Shown here piece after piece: positions 22,413 through 33,318 of a stretch of DNA of 64,000 nt. The translations under genes were made by a program, and so were the position numbers. Position 1 is the stretch's first letter; every line of letters begins with the position of its first letter. The DNA is from Tragulus kanchil (Eukaryota; Chordata; Mammalia; Artiodactyla; Tragulidae), in the NCBI GenBank assembly GCA_022376925.1, contig JAIOJX010000032.1:104648794-104712793 (forward strand), read 5' to 3'. A model generated the notes under the pieces. That model worked only from the letters and a program-made list of their open reading frames with translations, made no database searches and was not told where the DNA came from.

Positions 22413-23188
22413 GTCTCAGAATCACTTTGTGAGAAGGGCTTATCTTAGATCAGGAGTTACCAAATTTAGCATCCGTCAGAACCACATGGAAAGCTTGTTA
22501 AAATACAGCTTACTGGGCCCCCTCTCCAGAGTTTCAGGTTCAGTAAGTCTGAGGTGGTGGCTGTTCGGCCGCTAAGTCATGTCCAACTCTGCAACCCCAT
22601 GCACTGCAGCCACACCAGACATCCTTGTCCTTCACTGTCTCCCCGAGTTTGCCCAAAAGCATGTCCATTGACTCAGTGATGTTATCTAATCATCTCATCT
22701 CAGCCGTCCTCTTCTCCCTCAATCTTTCCCAGCATCAGGGTCTTTTTCAACAAGCCTACAGTTTGCATCAGGTGGCCAAAGTATTGGAGCTTCAGCATCA
22801 GTCCTTCCAATGAATATTCAGGGTTGATTTCCTTTATGATTAATTGGTTTGATCTCCTTGCAGTCCAAGGGACCCTTGAAAGTTTTCTCCAGCACCACAG
22901 TTTGAAAGCATCAATTCTTTGGTGCTCAGCCTTCATGGTCCAGCTCTCATATCTGCATATGACTACTAGGAAAACCGTATCTTTGACTGTATGTACCTTT
23001 GTTGGCAAAGTGATGTCTCCAGTTTTCATTACTCTCTATGTTTGTCATAACTTTTCTTCCAAAGAGCAAGCATCTGTAAAGTCTGAGGTGGAGCCCAAGA
23101 CGCTGTGGATGTGTCCAGACACTGCAGATGTATGCTCATCAGGAGACCACATTTTGAAAACCATCGCCCTAGAGGGTTTTCTCATATT
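22413..23188 (+). mobile_element. MER5A-like relic split by BovB, D6 copy
   Basis: Duplicate of 21335-22110 at an offset of 1078. Confidence 0.7.
22558..23078 (-). mobile_element. BovB 3' end, antisense, D6 copy
   Basis: Duplicate of 21480-22000. The same target duplication flanks it, which shows it was copied with its surroundings and not inserted twice. Confidence 0.95.
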
Positions 23189-23309
23189 GATACTCTCTCA
23201 GAGGAGTGTCTGAACATATGAACTATGCTTTGCTGTAAAGTGGAGCTCTTACATCTGATTCATTTGTTGGAAAGCTTGAAGAATATGGTTAGGTCCCATA
23301 GGTAATGCA

Positions 23310-23584
23310 GGAATGCTGAGTATTCCAGTGTCAGGATGCTTGGTTTGAGTTTGCAGCAGGGATCAGACCTGATTCACTCACTCGCACCATTATGTGCTTG
23401 TGCCCATATTGTATTTGCTTGAATTTCTGTCTTGGCAAACTTCCCATTTTTCACAATGAGCTTATTAGCCTTTCCTCGTACTCACAGGTAGATTTCAGTG
23501 TGTTTTTTCAATGCTTTGTCATTCTTTCTTTTTTTGGACCTTATCACATTGAATGGCAAGTTAACTGATTACAAATCTCCCCCA
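23310..23584. other. Unique non-coding DNA
   Basis: Nothing recognisable. Confidence 0.4.
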
Positions 23585-25778
23585 CTTGTAGATTATGAGG
23601 ATTCCAAGATTCCAGTTAAACTTTCTCAGTGTATCACCTATGTCTTACCTTCTCTACTTTTTTATTTTTGACTTTCCGTGCTTTAGTTTGCATAGTTCCT
23701 TCTGATCTGTCTTACAAGTTATTTTCCCAACTGTGTCTAATCAGTAAACTTACCTATTATACTAACAATAGTTTCACAATAAATATGTGAAATTGATGGT
23801 CAGTTTTAGGATTATTTTTAGATTTCATCTTCATCAGACCTTATCTACAATTCTGAAATCCAGAGGTTTTTTTTTTTTTTATTATCGGTAAGTTTGGTGA
23901 CAAAACATATTTGGCAGCTAAACCTGATCTTAACTGATACGAGGCTATTTGTAGACTTCATTTATTTCATGTAGTATGACTGTGTTTGCATTCACAGTAG
24001 TGTGATTACGTAGGTGTCCTTAAAGACCCCACGGGAGTGTTATGTAATACGCATCTTTATTACCTTTCTAAAATCTGAAAAGTTCTTTATTCAAAACATT
24101 GGGACTCATGGGTTTAAGACAAACTGTAGACATGTTTTTGTAAGTGCTATTAATTCTTTCATTTACTCATTCAGCATTTACTAACTGCCTGCTGTATACC
24201 AGTTCTTGTGATAGGCACTGAGATATGGAAAGAGATTGCTAATTTGTGTAGAAGAAGTAAGTAGAGATAACCGTTTGTTGGCAAAGACCTTTTTTTCTAC
24301 TTTTTTACAGAATTGATGTGTCTTGCTATGTGCTATCTTGTTGATTGAGCATCTATTTTGGCAGGTAGGAACCTGCCCAGAATGGAGCATCTCTGTAGGT
24401 GTGCCCCACCTATCTCTAGCGTTATTTTTCAGGAGCTGTATGACTCTACCTGGTCTTTAATTCCTCCTTTTCTTCCTGCACACACATATCTCTTACCAGA
24501 TACTATTGAGTGTGCCTTGCAAGTGATCCTGATGATAAAGTAGTTCTGGAAGACCTATAGGGCATCTGTGGCAGAGAAACATTGGAAGATGCCTCTGAAT
24601 CATGGGCTTTTACTTGATAGTCCTTGAAGAGAGATGTTGACCTTTCTTTTCTCCCCTTTACCAGACTGACCGGATCAAACCCCGTCCTCTGCATGGCCAA
24701 GTCCAAAAACCCCTTGTAGATTATGAGGATTCCAAGATTCCAGTTAAACTTTCTCAGTGTATCACCTATGTCTTACCTTCTCTACTTTTTTATTTTTGAC
24801 TTTCCGTGCTTTAGTTTGCATAGTTCCTTCTGATCTGTCTTACAAGTTATTTTCCCAACTGTGTCTAATCAGTAAACTTACCTATTATACTAACAATAGT
24901 TTCACAATAAATATGTGAAATTGATGGTCAGTTTTAGGATTATTTTTAGATTTCATCTTCATCAGACCTTATCTACAATTCTGAAATCCAGAGGTTTTTT
25001 TTTTTTTTATTATCGGTAAGTTTGGTGACAAAACATATTTGGCAGCTAAACCTGATCTTAACTGATACGAGGCTATTTGTAGACTTCATTTATTTCATGT
25101 AGTATGACTGTGTTTGCATTCACAGTAGTGTGATTACGTAGGTGTCCTTAAAGACCCCACGGGAGTGTTATGTAATACGCATCTTTATTACCTTTCTAAA
25201 ATCTGAAAAGTTCTTTATTCAAAACATTGGGACTCATGGGTTTAAGACAAACTGTAGACATGTTTTTGTAAGTGCTATTAATTCTTTCATTTACTCATTC
25301 AGCATTTACTAACTGCCTGCTGTATACCAGTTCTTGTGATAGGCACTGAGATATGGAAAGAGATTGCTAATTTGTGTAGAAGAAGTAAGTAGAGATAACC
25401 GTTTGTTGGCAAAGACCTTTTTTTCTACTTTTTTACAGAATTGATGTGTCTTGCTATGTGCTATCTTGTTGATTGAGCATCTATTTTGGCAGGTAGGAAC
25501 CTGCCCAGAATGGAGCATCTCTGTAGGTGTGCCCCACCTATCTCTAGCGTTATTTTTCAGGAGCTGTATGACTCTACCTGGTCTTTAATTCCTCCTTTTC
25601 TTCCTGCACACACATATCTCTTACCAGATACTATTGAGTGTGCCTTGCAAGTGATCCTGATGATAAAGTAGTTCTGGAAGACCTATAGGGCATCTGTGGC
25701 AGAGAAACATTGGAAGATGCCTCTGAATCATGGGCTTTTACTTGATAGTCCTTGAAGAGAGATGTTGACCTTTCTTTT
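23585..25778 (+). repeat. Tandem duplication D7 (23585-24650 / 24713-25778)
   Basis: Direct copies at a constant offset of 1128. After copy B an antisense CHR SINE follows. After copy A (24651-24712) there is instead a shortened, garbled version of that SINE: 'ccggatcaaaccccgtcctctgcatgg' stands where the intact one has 'cagggatcaaacctgcgtcctctgcattgg'. This is strong evidence of an error-rich contig tip. Confidence 0.93.
24160..24235 (-). repeat. L2-like fragment, antisense
   Basis: 'tttactcattcagcatttac', then 'gcctgctgtataccagttc' and 'gataggcactgagatatgg', follows the antisense L2 pattern (ttcattcaacaaatatttactgagc, gtgccaggcactgttctagg). The copy lies at 25288-25363. Confidence 0.5.
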
Positions 25779-25892
25779 TTTTTTGGCTGCACCACACGGC
25801 ATGTGAGACCCCAGTTACCTGACCAGGGATCAAACCTGCGTCCTCTGCATTGGTAGCATGGATTCTTAACCACTGGAACACCAGGGAGGTCC
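25776..25892 (-). repeat. CHR-type SINE, antisense
   Basis: 'tttttttttggctgcaccac', 'cctgaccagggatcaaacctg', 'cttaaccactggaacaccag'. A damaged version of it appears at 24651-24712. Confidence 0.88.
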
Positions 25893-26585
25893 TGAGATAT
25901 TGAGTCAGTTGATTTCTCCATTTTATCTCTCAGTTTACTGGTCTAAAATCTTGAAAAAACTACTAAACGGTAGTCCCTCTCCTGCTATTATGATTCTTTT
26001 TTCAAACGACACAGTGCCCAGCTTAGCTTAAACATCAGAAGGGAGTTGATCCTAAAGGTTCAGTAAAGTCTTGGTGAGTGCAAGTATAGATTTGCTTCTG
26101 GCCCCGTGAAGAGCCTGGAAAGCTCTCAGGACCTCTAAACGGTTCTCTGCTTCTTTGTGCATCAAAACTTTATTCTTTGTCTAGTGGCTTTCTGCTACTC
26201 TCCGTCTGCCCTCTTAACTCTTGAGTCTACATATAGTAGATGTAAACTGACCAGTTGTTTCTGAATGCCAACCAAATTCCTTTTTGAAAGAAATTAGCCT
26301 TGATCATCAGCATGGCTTCTGAGAACTTAGCTTTGTTGATCAAGTTAAAGTGGCAGGTAGGGGCAATTTCCAGACTTCCCCAACATAAGGGACAGGGAGG
26401 GGCAGCCAAGAGGGGCTGGGAAATCCCTTTGCTTTGGGTTAGAACCTCAAAGGGCTGCAGCCTAGAAGGAAGGTGAAGAGGAAGTATACCGCATAGTTGA
26501 GTTAGAATCCTGTTTAAATTGAATTGCAGTCATCTCTGCCAGTGTTTCTAGCTCCTGGGAGAAGCCATCATATATCTCTCTGGAG
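25893..26585. other. Unique non-coding DNA
   Basis: No named repeat and no supported exon. Confidence 0.4.
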
Positions 26586-27252
26586 GAAAACAACATCCAA
26601 GGTCTTAATTACGTCTATAAACGAGTTTTCAAATACAATGTGTGCAGACAATTATAAAAATAACCAGGCACAGGAAGAGACAACATGAAAATAAAAGCAA
26701 TAGAATAGGCCCATAAAGATTCCAGATATTAAAGTTATCAGGCAGAGATTTTAAAAGAAAATGAAATTTTAATTTTTTAGAGAACTAGAAACCACATATA
26801 TATGGAGCAAAAACTACACAAACACATAGGTAATTTAAAAAGGCAGAGATTTTTAAAAAATTTAAATTTATTTATTTTTAATTGAAGGATAATTGCTCTA
26901 CAGAACTATGTTGGTTTCAGGCAGAAATTTTAGAACAGAAAAATAGAATAACTAAAACTATGAATAGATTTGCCTGCAGATTCACATAGTTGGAGTAAAC
27001 TTAGATCAGTCAGAAGAAATTATTCAGAACAAAGCATGGAAAGTAAAAAATAATAAAATGCAGAAGACAGATGATTAAGACAGAGATGATATAATGAGAA
27101 GATTTGTAAACGTAGTTGGAATCCTAGAAGGAGATGGAGATCTGATGGAATAGAAACAACTTTGAAGACTTACTAGCAAAAGAACTTTTCTAAAATTGGT
27201 AAGACATCAAGTCACAGATTAAGAAAGCTCTATTACTTTTAAAAGGATAGAG
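26586..27252 (+). mobile_element. Old L1 LINE, sense, part 1
   Basis: A-rich DNA with many 'aaaaat', 'agaaataga' and 'ggaaagtaaaa' words, typical of old L1 ORF-region decay, leading into clear L1 sequence further right. No frame remains open. Family assignment is by overall pattern. Confidence 0.55.
26853..26917 (-). repeat. Short ruminant LINE tail, antisense
   Basis: 'atttatttttaattgaagga' and 'tctacagaactatgttggtt' match the antisense tail of ruminant LINEs. Near-perfect target copies, 'aggcagagatttt' and 'aggcagaaatttt', flank it at about 26840-26852 and 26918-26930. Confidence 0.65.
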
Positions 27253-27260
27253 TGCTCACT

Positions 27261-27461
27261 CGGTGTGTGTGTGTGCATGTGTGTGTGCATGTGTGTGCTT
27301 GGTTGTGTCTGACTTTTTGCACCCACCAGGCTCCTCTGTCCATGGAGTTTTTCAGGCAAGAATACCAGAGTGGGTTGCCATTCCCTTCTCCAGGGGATCT
27401 TCTTGACCCAGGGATCAAACCCAAGTCTCCTGCATTGGCAGGTGGATTCTTCTGGGAAGCC
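27261..27461 (-). repeat. Bov-tA SINE, antisense
   Basis: Begins with a TG repeat, then 'ggttgtgtctgactttttgc', 'gtccatggagtttttcagg', 'gggttgccattcccttctcc' and 'tgacccagggatcaaacc'. Target duplication 'tgctcact' lies at 27253-27260 and 27462-27469. Confidence 0.92.
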
Positions 27462-27469
27462 TGCTCACT

Positions 27470-28545
27470 GAAGTACATCATAGTAAAAGTACTAAAATTT
27501 AAAGTTTTCAAAGTAGCCAGAAGTGGGGGGGGGGGGGGGGGGACCACATTCAAACAAGCAGCAACTAGACAGCTAACATTTCAACAAAAACAATTGAAGT
27601 GAAAGGAATGGAAATTTGAAAGAGCTGAAAGAAATTTACTTAGAACTCCATATCCAACATTAATGTATAAAAATAGTGGGAAATCCAAAACATTTCCAGA
27701 CAAAAGCTGAGAAATTTCATCAACAGGACATGCTGAAAGGAACTTAATAGATAAAGGTAGGTTCCCCCCACCCCCCACCCCTGCTCAGTGAGGAGAAAGG
27801 ATGGAGAATCAGAAAGAACCTAAGAACAATATAAAAATAAATATGAATATTGATTTATGAAACAATACAGGTTTGATGGGGTTTTAAATATAGAGAGAAT
27901 TAAAGTGCACAACATAATGGCATATAAGTCAAAGTATGTAAGATTTAAAATATCTTAAGGTCTTTTCATTGGGAATAGAGTAAAAGTGCCAATAAAATAA
28001 ATAGAAGTGAACTTTGATATATTACAGGTGTGCATTAACCTCTAGTAAACGTTTCAAACTGAGGGAAAGAACAGAAACAAAAATGGCACAAAAGTAAGTA
28101 GGAGGGAAAAAGACATCTGAGGTAGACAGGGAAAGAAAATACACATAGTAAGTTGTGGATTTAAACCCAGTATGTCAGTAATTACATGTAAATCAACTAA
28201 TGGTCCACTCAAAACACAAGGATTGGCAAACAAAAAGCCAAAATTGAACTGTTAACAACATTTAAAGACATATATCAAAAATAAAAGAATAGAGATAAAC
28301 ACATGAAAAGAAAGCTAGTATATTTGCATTAATTGTTGACAGTGTGTAAGGCAAAAAGCCTTAACTAAAGATAAAGAGGAGCACTTCAAAATAGCAGATT
28401 TAATACATGAGAAAGGTAACAGTTGTAAATGTTAATGCAGCTAATAATATAATCTCAAAGTATATTAATATGGGAAAAAGATTAACGGCACTTCAAAAGT
28501 GAGGATATTGAAATGGCTTATAAGAGATGTATTCAGCACCATTAG
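27470..28545 (+). mobile_element. Old L1 LINE, sense, part 2
   Basis: Contains L1 landmarks such as 'gacatgctgaaaggaactt', 'gtggatttaaacccagta' followed by 'aattacatgtaaatcaactaatgg', and 'gaaagctagtatatttgcatt'. These belong to the region before and at the start of the polymerase frame. It is heavily decayed. D8 repeats 27922-28988. Confidence 0.75.
27525..27542 (+). repeat. Run of 18 G
   Basis: Uninterrupted G homopolymer in decayed L1. Its length is unlikely to be reliable in the assembly. Confidence 0.95.
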
Positions 28546-28686
28546 TTATTTGTGTGTGTGTGTACGTACGTGTGCTTCATCAGTCAATCGTGTTTGACTC
28601 TTTGCCATCCCATGGACTAGCCTGCTGGGCTCCTCTGTCTGTGGGATTTTCCAGGCAAGAAAGCTGGAGTGGGTTGCCATTTCCTA
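28546..28686 (-). repeat. Bov-tA SINE fragment, antisense
   Basis: TG repeat with 'tacgtacg', 'cagtcaatcgtgtttgactc', 'catcccatggactagcctg' and 'agctggagtgggttgccat'. It lacks the tRNA-like half. The copy lies at 29621-29761. Confidence 0.85.
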
Positions 28687-28687
28687 T

Positions 28688-28996
28688 TAGGGAAATACAA
28701 ATTGAAACTCTGAGAATGCCTCTACACACCCATCAGGCTAAAAGACTGACAAAGACAGGCTTGATGAGGATATGAAACAACTAAAACCCCTAACTGCTGG
28801 AAGGAGTGGACAAGCGGGCACTGTCTACTAAGGCTACACCTGCCTACAACAGACTCAGCTCCTTCCTTGGCATGTGTCCAGGAAAAATGAGTGCATGTGC
28901 TCACCAAAAGTCATGTTTACAAGGATGCTTGCAGCAGGACTTTTTCACAATAGCCCCAAAGTGGAGACAACTAAAATGTCTATCAGCAAGAAATGG
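28688..28996 (+). mobile_element. L1 3' region, sense (partial)
   Basis: 'gggaaatacaaattgaaac', 'tacacacccatcaggctaa' and 'tttttcacaatagccccaaa' mark the end of the L1 polymerase frame. The fuller copy is at 29763-30475. Confidence 0.8.
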
Positions 28997-29620
28997 ATAT
29001 AAGTCAAAGTATGTAAGATTTAAAATATCTTAAGGTCTTTTCATTGGGAATAGAGTAAAAGTGCCAATAAAATAAATAGAAGTGAACTTTGATATATTAC
29101 AGGTGTGCATTAACCTCTAGTAAACGTTTCAAACTGAGGGAAAGAACAGAAAAAAAAATGGCACAAAAGTAAGTAGGAGGGAAAAAGACATCTGAGGTAG
29201 ACAGGGAAAGAAAATACACATAGTAAGTTGTGGATTTAAACCCAGTATGTCAGTAATTACATGTAAATCAACTAATGGTCCACTCAAAACACAAGGATTG
29301 GCAAACAAAAAGCCAAAATTGAACTGTTAACAACATTTAAAGACATATATCAAAAATAAAAGAATAGAGATAAACACATGAAAAGAAAGCTAGTATATTT
29401 GCATTAATTGTTGACAGTGTGTAAGGCAAAAAGCCTTAACTAAAGATAAAGAGGAGCACTTCAAAATAGCAGATTTAATACATGAGAAAGGTAACAGTTG
29501 TAAATGTTAATGCAGCTAATAATATAATCTCAAAGTATATTAATATGGGAAAAAGATTAACGGCACTTCAAAAGTGAGGATATTGAAATGGCTTATAAGA
29601 GATGTATTCAGCACCATTAG

Positions 29621-29761
29621 TTATTTGTGTGTGTGTGTACGTACGTGTGCTTCATCAGTCAATCGTGTTTGACTCTTTGCCATCCCATGGACTAGCCTGC
29701 TGGGCTCCTCTGTCTGTGGGATTTTCCAGGCAAGAAAGCTGGAGTGGGTTGCCATTTCCTA
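29621..29761 (-). repeat. Bov-tA SINE fragment, antisense, D8 copy
   Basis: Duplicate of 28546-28686. Confidence 0.85.
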
Positions 29762-29762
29762 T

Positions 29763-30475
29763 TAGGGAAATACAAATTGAAACTCTGAGAATGCCTCTAC
29801 ACACCCATCAGGCTAAAAGACTGACAAAGACAGGCTTGATGAGGATATGAAACAACTAAAACCCCTAACTGCTGGAAGGAGTGGACAAGCGGGCACTGTC
29901 TACTAAGGCTACACCTGCCTACAACAGACTCAGCTCCCTTCCTTGGCATGTGTCCAGGAAAAATGAGTGCATGTGCTCACCAAAAGTCATGTTTACAAGG
30001 ATGCTTGCAGCAGGACTTTTTTCACAATAGCCCCAAAGTGGAGACAACTAAAATGTCTATCAGCAGAATGGATAAATTGTGCTACACTTTTACAATGCAA
30101 TTTTTCATAGCAAGCAAAAGAATGGACTAGTGTTTTGTATTACAACAGGAATGAAGCTCATAGACACAGTAGGAAGCAAAAGAGGCCAGACACAAAGAAA
30201 GATATACTGTATGATTACGCTTTTATGCACTTCAAATCCAAGTAAAACTTCATTTTACCACCTTCAGTCAGAAGCTTAATGAAAGGAGGGACAGCATATT
30301 GACTTAGAAGGGCAGGAGAAAGTCTGCGGTGCTGGAAATGTTCTGTGTCTTGATTTGGATCATCTGGATGTATACACAAAAGATTCATTGAAAAAAAAAA
30401 CTTATTGAACTGGACATGTAAGATTTATGTGCTTTTGTGTATGTTATACTTTAATGAAAAATACACGAAAGCTGA
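29763..30475 (+). mobile_element. L1 3' end, sense, nested in another L1
   Basis: Runs from the end of the polymerase frame ('ttcacaatagccccaaagtgg', 'gaatggataaattgtgctac') through the 3' UTR ('gaaatgttctgtgtcttgat', 'tatactttaatgaaaaatac'). Sequence to its right returns to an earlier part of L1, so this 3' end is out of order and must be a separate, nested insertion or rearrangement. Confidence 0.8.
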
Positions 30476-30477
30476 CA

Positions 30478-30772
30478 GAATGACTTACGAGAAATAAATC
30501 CACTATTATAACAAGATCCTTTATACACCTCTCTCAATAACGGATGGAATAAGTCCGACGTGAACTATCCAGTCAGTGAGCTTGACCTAATAGATATGTA
30601 CAAAATGCTGTAGCTGACAAAGAACAGGCATTCTCTTCAAGCTCGTGTTGAACATTGGCAGATCTGGTCATATGTTGACCTGGGAAGCAGGTTTAAACAA
30701 ACTTTAAAGGATTAGAATGATTTAGAGTGTATTTGTAAGGCAATTAAGGTAGCGATTCATTAAAATGATAAG
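30478..30772 (+). mobile_element. L1 ORF2-region fragment, sense
   Basis: Follows L1 order: 'aaatccactattataacaag', 'acctctctcaataacgg', 'gcttgacctaatagatat', 'ggcattctcttcaagctcg'. These decayed endonuclease-domain sequences belong upstream of the 3' end that precedes them. The copy lies at 31679-31973. Confidence 0.85.
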
Positions 30773-30839
30773 TATTGGGTTGGCCAAAAAGTTTGTTAAG
30801 GGTCTTCAAGCCTGAATGAACGTTATGGCCAACCCAGTA
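30773..30839. mobile_element. Mariner-derived hairpin element (ruminant MITE)
   Basis: A 67-base element bounded by TA. Its left end 'tattgggttggccaaaaag' pairs with the right end 'atggccaacccagta' as inverted repeats, so the whole folds as a hairpin. It has no coding capacity. Copies created by D9 and D10 lie at 31974-32040 and about 33085-33145. Confidence 0.9.
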
Positions 30840-30842
30840 GAG

Positions 30843-30992
30843 TAGCCCATGAAAGTGAATGTGATAGTTAGTCAGGTCCGACTCTGTGACCCCATGGACT
30901 GTGGCTCGACAGGCTTCTCTGTCCATGGGATTCTCCAGCCAAGAATACTGGAGTTGTAGCCATTTCTGGATAGAACCTGGGTCTTAATTCCA
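30843..30992 (-). repeat. Bov-tA SINE, antisense, truncated
   Basis: 'gaatgtgatagttagtcagg', 'gtgaccccatggactgtgg', 'ccatgggattctccagcc' and 'atagaacctgggtcttaatt'. Copies lie at 32044-32193 and 33149-33298. Confidence 0.85.
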
Positions 30993-31009
30993 CTCACCGC
31001 CACCCCCCC

Positions 31010-31105
31010 ACCAATAACAGTCCATATGTTTGGAAATTAAGAAATACACTTAAATTACACAGGGTAAACTCGAAAATTGATTCTAAAGGAAGTTGATCAT
31101 AGAGA
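31010..31105 (+). mobile_element. L1 ORF2-region fragment, sense, damaged copy A tail
   Basis: 'aataacagtccatatgtttgg' and onward continue the L1 order after the SINE. Several bases are missing against 32214-32310. Confidence 0.75.
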
Positions 31106-31675
31106 AAGGCTACACCTGCCTACAACAGACTCAGCTCCTTCCTTGGCATGTGTCCAGGAAAAATGAGTGCATGTGCTCACCAAAAGTCATGTTTACAAGG
31201 ATGCTTGCAGCAGGACTTTTTTCACAATAGCCCCAAAGTGGAGACAACTAAAATGTCTATCAGCAGAATGGATAAATTGTGCTACACTTTTACAATGCAA
31301 TTTTTCATAGCAAGCAAAAGAATGGACTAGTGTTTTGTATTACAACAGGAATGAAGCTCATAGACACAGTAGGAAGCAAAAGAGGCCAGACACAAAGAAA
31401 GATATACTGTATGATTACGCTTTTTATGCACTTCAAATCCAAGTAAAACTTCATTTTACCACCTTCAGTCAGAAGCTTAATGAAAGGAGGGACAGCATAT
31501 TGACTTAGAAGGGCAGGAGAAAGTCTGCGGTGCTGGAAATGTTCTGTGTCTTGATTTGGATCATCTGGATGTATACACAAAAGATTCATTGAAAAAAAAA
31601 ACTTATTGAACTGGACATGTAAGATTTATGTGCTTTTGTGTATGTTATACTTTAATGAAAAATACACGAAAGCTG
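31106..31675 (+). mobile_element. L1 3' end, sense, D9 copy
   Basis: Duplicate of part of 29763-30475. Confidence 0.8.
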
Positions 31676-31678
31676 ACA

Positions 31679-31973
31679 GAATGACTTACGAGAAATAAAT
31701 CCACTATTATAACAAGATCCTTTATACACCTCTCTCAATAACGGATGGAATAAGTCCGACGTGAACTATCCAGTCAGTGAGCTTGACCTAATAGATATGT
31801 ACAAAATGCTGTAGCTGACAAAGAACAGGCATTCTCTTCAAGCTCGTGTTGAACATTGGCAGATCTGGTCATATGTTGACCTGGGAAGCAGGTTTAAACA
31901 AACTTTAAAGGATTAGAATGATTTAGAGTGTATTTGTAAGGCAATTAAGGTAGCGATTCATTAAAATGATAAG
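31679..31973 (+). mobile_element. L1 ORF2-region fragment, sense, D9 copy
   Basis: Duplicate of 30478-30772. Confidence 0.85.
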
Positions 31974-32040
31974 TATTGGGTTGGCCAAAAAGTTTGTTAA
32001 GGGTCTTCAAGCCTGAATGAACGTTATGGCCAACCCAGTA
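31974..32040. mobile_element. Mariner-derived hairpin, D9 copy
   Basis: Duplicate of 30773-30839. Confidence 0.9.
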
Positions 32041-32043
32041 GAG

Positions 32044-32193
32044 TAGCCCATGAAAGTGAATGTGATAGTTAGTCAGGTCCGACTCTGTGACCCCATGGAC
32101 TGTGGCTCGACAGGCTTCTCTGTCCATGGGATTCTCCAGCCAAGAATACTGGAGTTGTAGCCATTTCTGGATAGAACCTGGGTCTTAATTCCA
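32044..32193 (-). repeat. Bov-tA SINE, antisense, truncated (copy)
   Basis: Duplicate of 30843-30992. Confidence 0.85.
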
Positions 32194-32213
32194 CTCACCG
32201 CCACCCCCCCACC

Positions 32214-32455
32214 AATAACAGTCCATATGTTTGGAAATTAAGAAATACACTTCGAAATTACACAGGGGTAAACTCGAAAAATGATTCTAAAGGAGTGATC
32301 ATAAGTATACACGTTGAAATGTCATATATAGCTACTGCCACGCTTAGAGGAAAATTTAAACCCTTAAATGCATGTATCAGGAAAGAAGAAAGGCTGACAT
32401 CAGTAGGCTGAGTAGCATCGCAAAAGACAAAAAGGGGAAATTTTAATCCCTTCTG
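32214..32455 (+). mobile_element. L1 ORF2-region fragment, sense
   Basis: 'tttggaaattaagaaatacac', 'ccacgcttagaggaaaattt' and 'aaatgcatgtatcaggaaag' are L1 polymerase-frame landmarks in the right order after 30478-30772. The copy lies at about 33319-33556. Confidence 0.85.
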
Positions 32456-32607
32456 TCTTTATCACTTCTATCCCTTTTCAGTGCACATGCTGTAACATAC
32501 TATAATTAGCCAATTTACTTGATCTTGCTAGACTCAGAGTTCTCTGAGTCCCAAAAATTATGTCTTTTTATAAACCCAGAGTGTGTCAAAGTTGTAGTCG
32601 ATAATTT

Positions 32608-32855
32608 TTTTCTTTTTGGCCACTTCTGTTAGTCTTTCATTTATCTGTTTTCATCCATCTTTGTTCTTTGGCCTGTGTGGGCCTCCCATTGAGCACTGAC
32701 TCTGGGCGCATGCGCTCCAGAGCTTTAGCTTGGTAGTTGGACACATCCGTCCAGCCGCTCCACAGCACGTGCGATCCTCCCAGGCCACGGATCGAACCGG
32801 CACCCCTTGTATTGCAAGGCGGTGTACTTACCACTGGACCACCAGGGAAGCCCCA
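32608..32855 (-). repeat. CHR-type SINE (long form), antisense
   Basis: 'tctttttggccacttctgtt', 'tctttggcctgtgtgggcc', 'gggcgcatgcgctccagag', 'tattgcaaggcggtgtac', 'ccaccagggaagccc'. Flanking 'gataatt' copies suggest the target duplication. The D10 copy lies at 33710-33957. Confidence 0.92.
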
Positions 32856-33084
32856 TGCTTGATAATTGTTTTAACTGAATTCAGTTCATATTCTGTGCCT
32901 TAGGGAGATCAGGAACATAGGGTTTCAATCTTGACCATACAAAAGCCAGAAAGAGAAAGCTATGAGTAAGGCTGTCAGGATGGGGAATGCAGCAAACTGG
33001 AGAGCATGTTCCCCATGAATATTCAGTTGTATACATGTACCACATCTTCTGTATTTCATTCCCTGTCAATAGACATCAAACTAG

Positions 33085-33145
33085 GTTTTCCAAAAAGTTT
33101 GTTAAGGGTCTTCAAGCCTGAATGAACGTTATGGCCAACCCAGTA
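33085..33145. mobile_element. Mariner-derived hairpin, left end cut by D10
   Basis: Starts 'ccaaaaagtttgttaag' without the outer inverted repeat. The cut is the D10 copy boundary, not a biological deletion. Confidence 0.85.
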
Positions 33146-33148
33146 GAG

Positions 33149-33298
33149 TAGCCCATGAAAGTGAATGTGATAGTTAGTCAGGTCCGACTCTGTGACCCCA
33201 TGGACTGTGGCTCGACAGGCTTCTCTGTCCATGGGATTCTCCAGCCAAGAATACTGGAGTTGTAGCCATTTCTGGATAGAACCTGGGTCTTAATTCCA
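33149..33298 (-). repeat. Bov-tA SINE, antisense, D10 copy
   Basis: Third copy of 30843-30992. Confidence 0.85.
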
Positions 33299-33318
33299 CT
33301 CACCGCCACCCCCCCACC

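Larger units (their letters stand above)
21155..23309 (+). repeat. Tandem duplication D6 (21155-22231 / 22233-23309)
   Basis: Direct copies at a constant offset of 1078, joined essentially head to tail. The paired open frames (21547/22625, 21622/22700, 21746/22824) encode identical residues, so the copies agree base for base over most of the unit. The unit carries the whole BovB-in-MER5A nest. Confidence 0.95.
27922..30065 (+). repeat. Tandem duplication D8 (27922-28988 / 28997-30065)
   Basis: Direct copies at an offset of 1075, growing to 1077 near the end. One base differs in an A-run ('cagaaacaaaaatgg' against 'cagaaaaaaaaatgg'). Copy A ends 'cagcaagaaatgg' where copy B has 'cagcagaatgg'. 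Copy B then overlaps the first copy of D9. Confidence 0.92.
29905..32302 (+). repeat. Tandem duplication D9 (29905-31102 / 31106-32302)
   Basis: Direct copies at an offset of about 1201. The last 100 bases of copy A carry several small deletions relative to copy B ('cacttaaattacacagggtaa' against 'cacttcgaaattacacaggggtaa'). The first bases of the unit occur three times because D8 overlaps it (28830, 29905, 31106). Confidence 0.92.

Noticed and set aside
30773..30839. Hairpin as a microRNA precursor
   Set aside because: The hairpin is explained by mariner terminal inverted repeats with TA borders. Nothing else suggests a microRNA.
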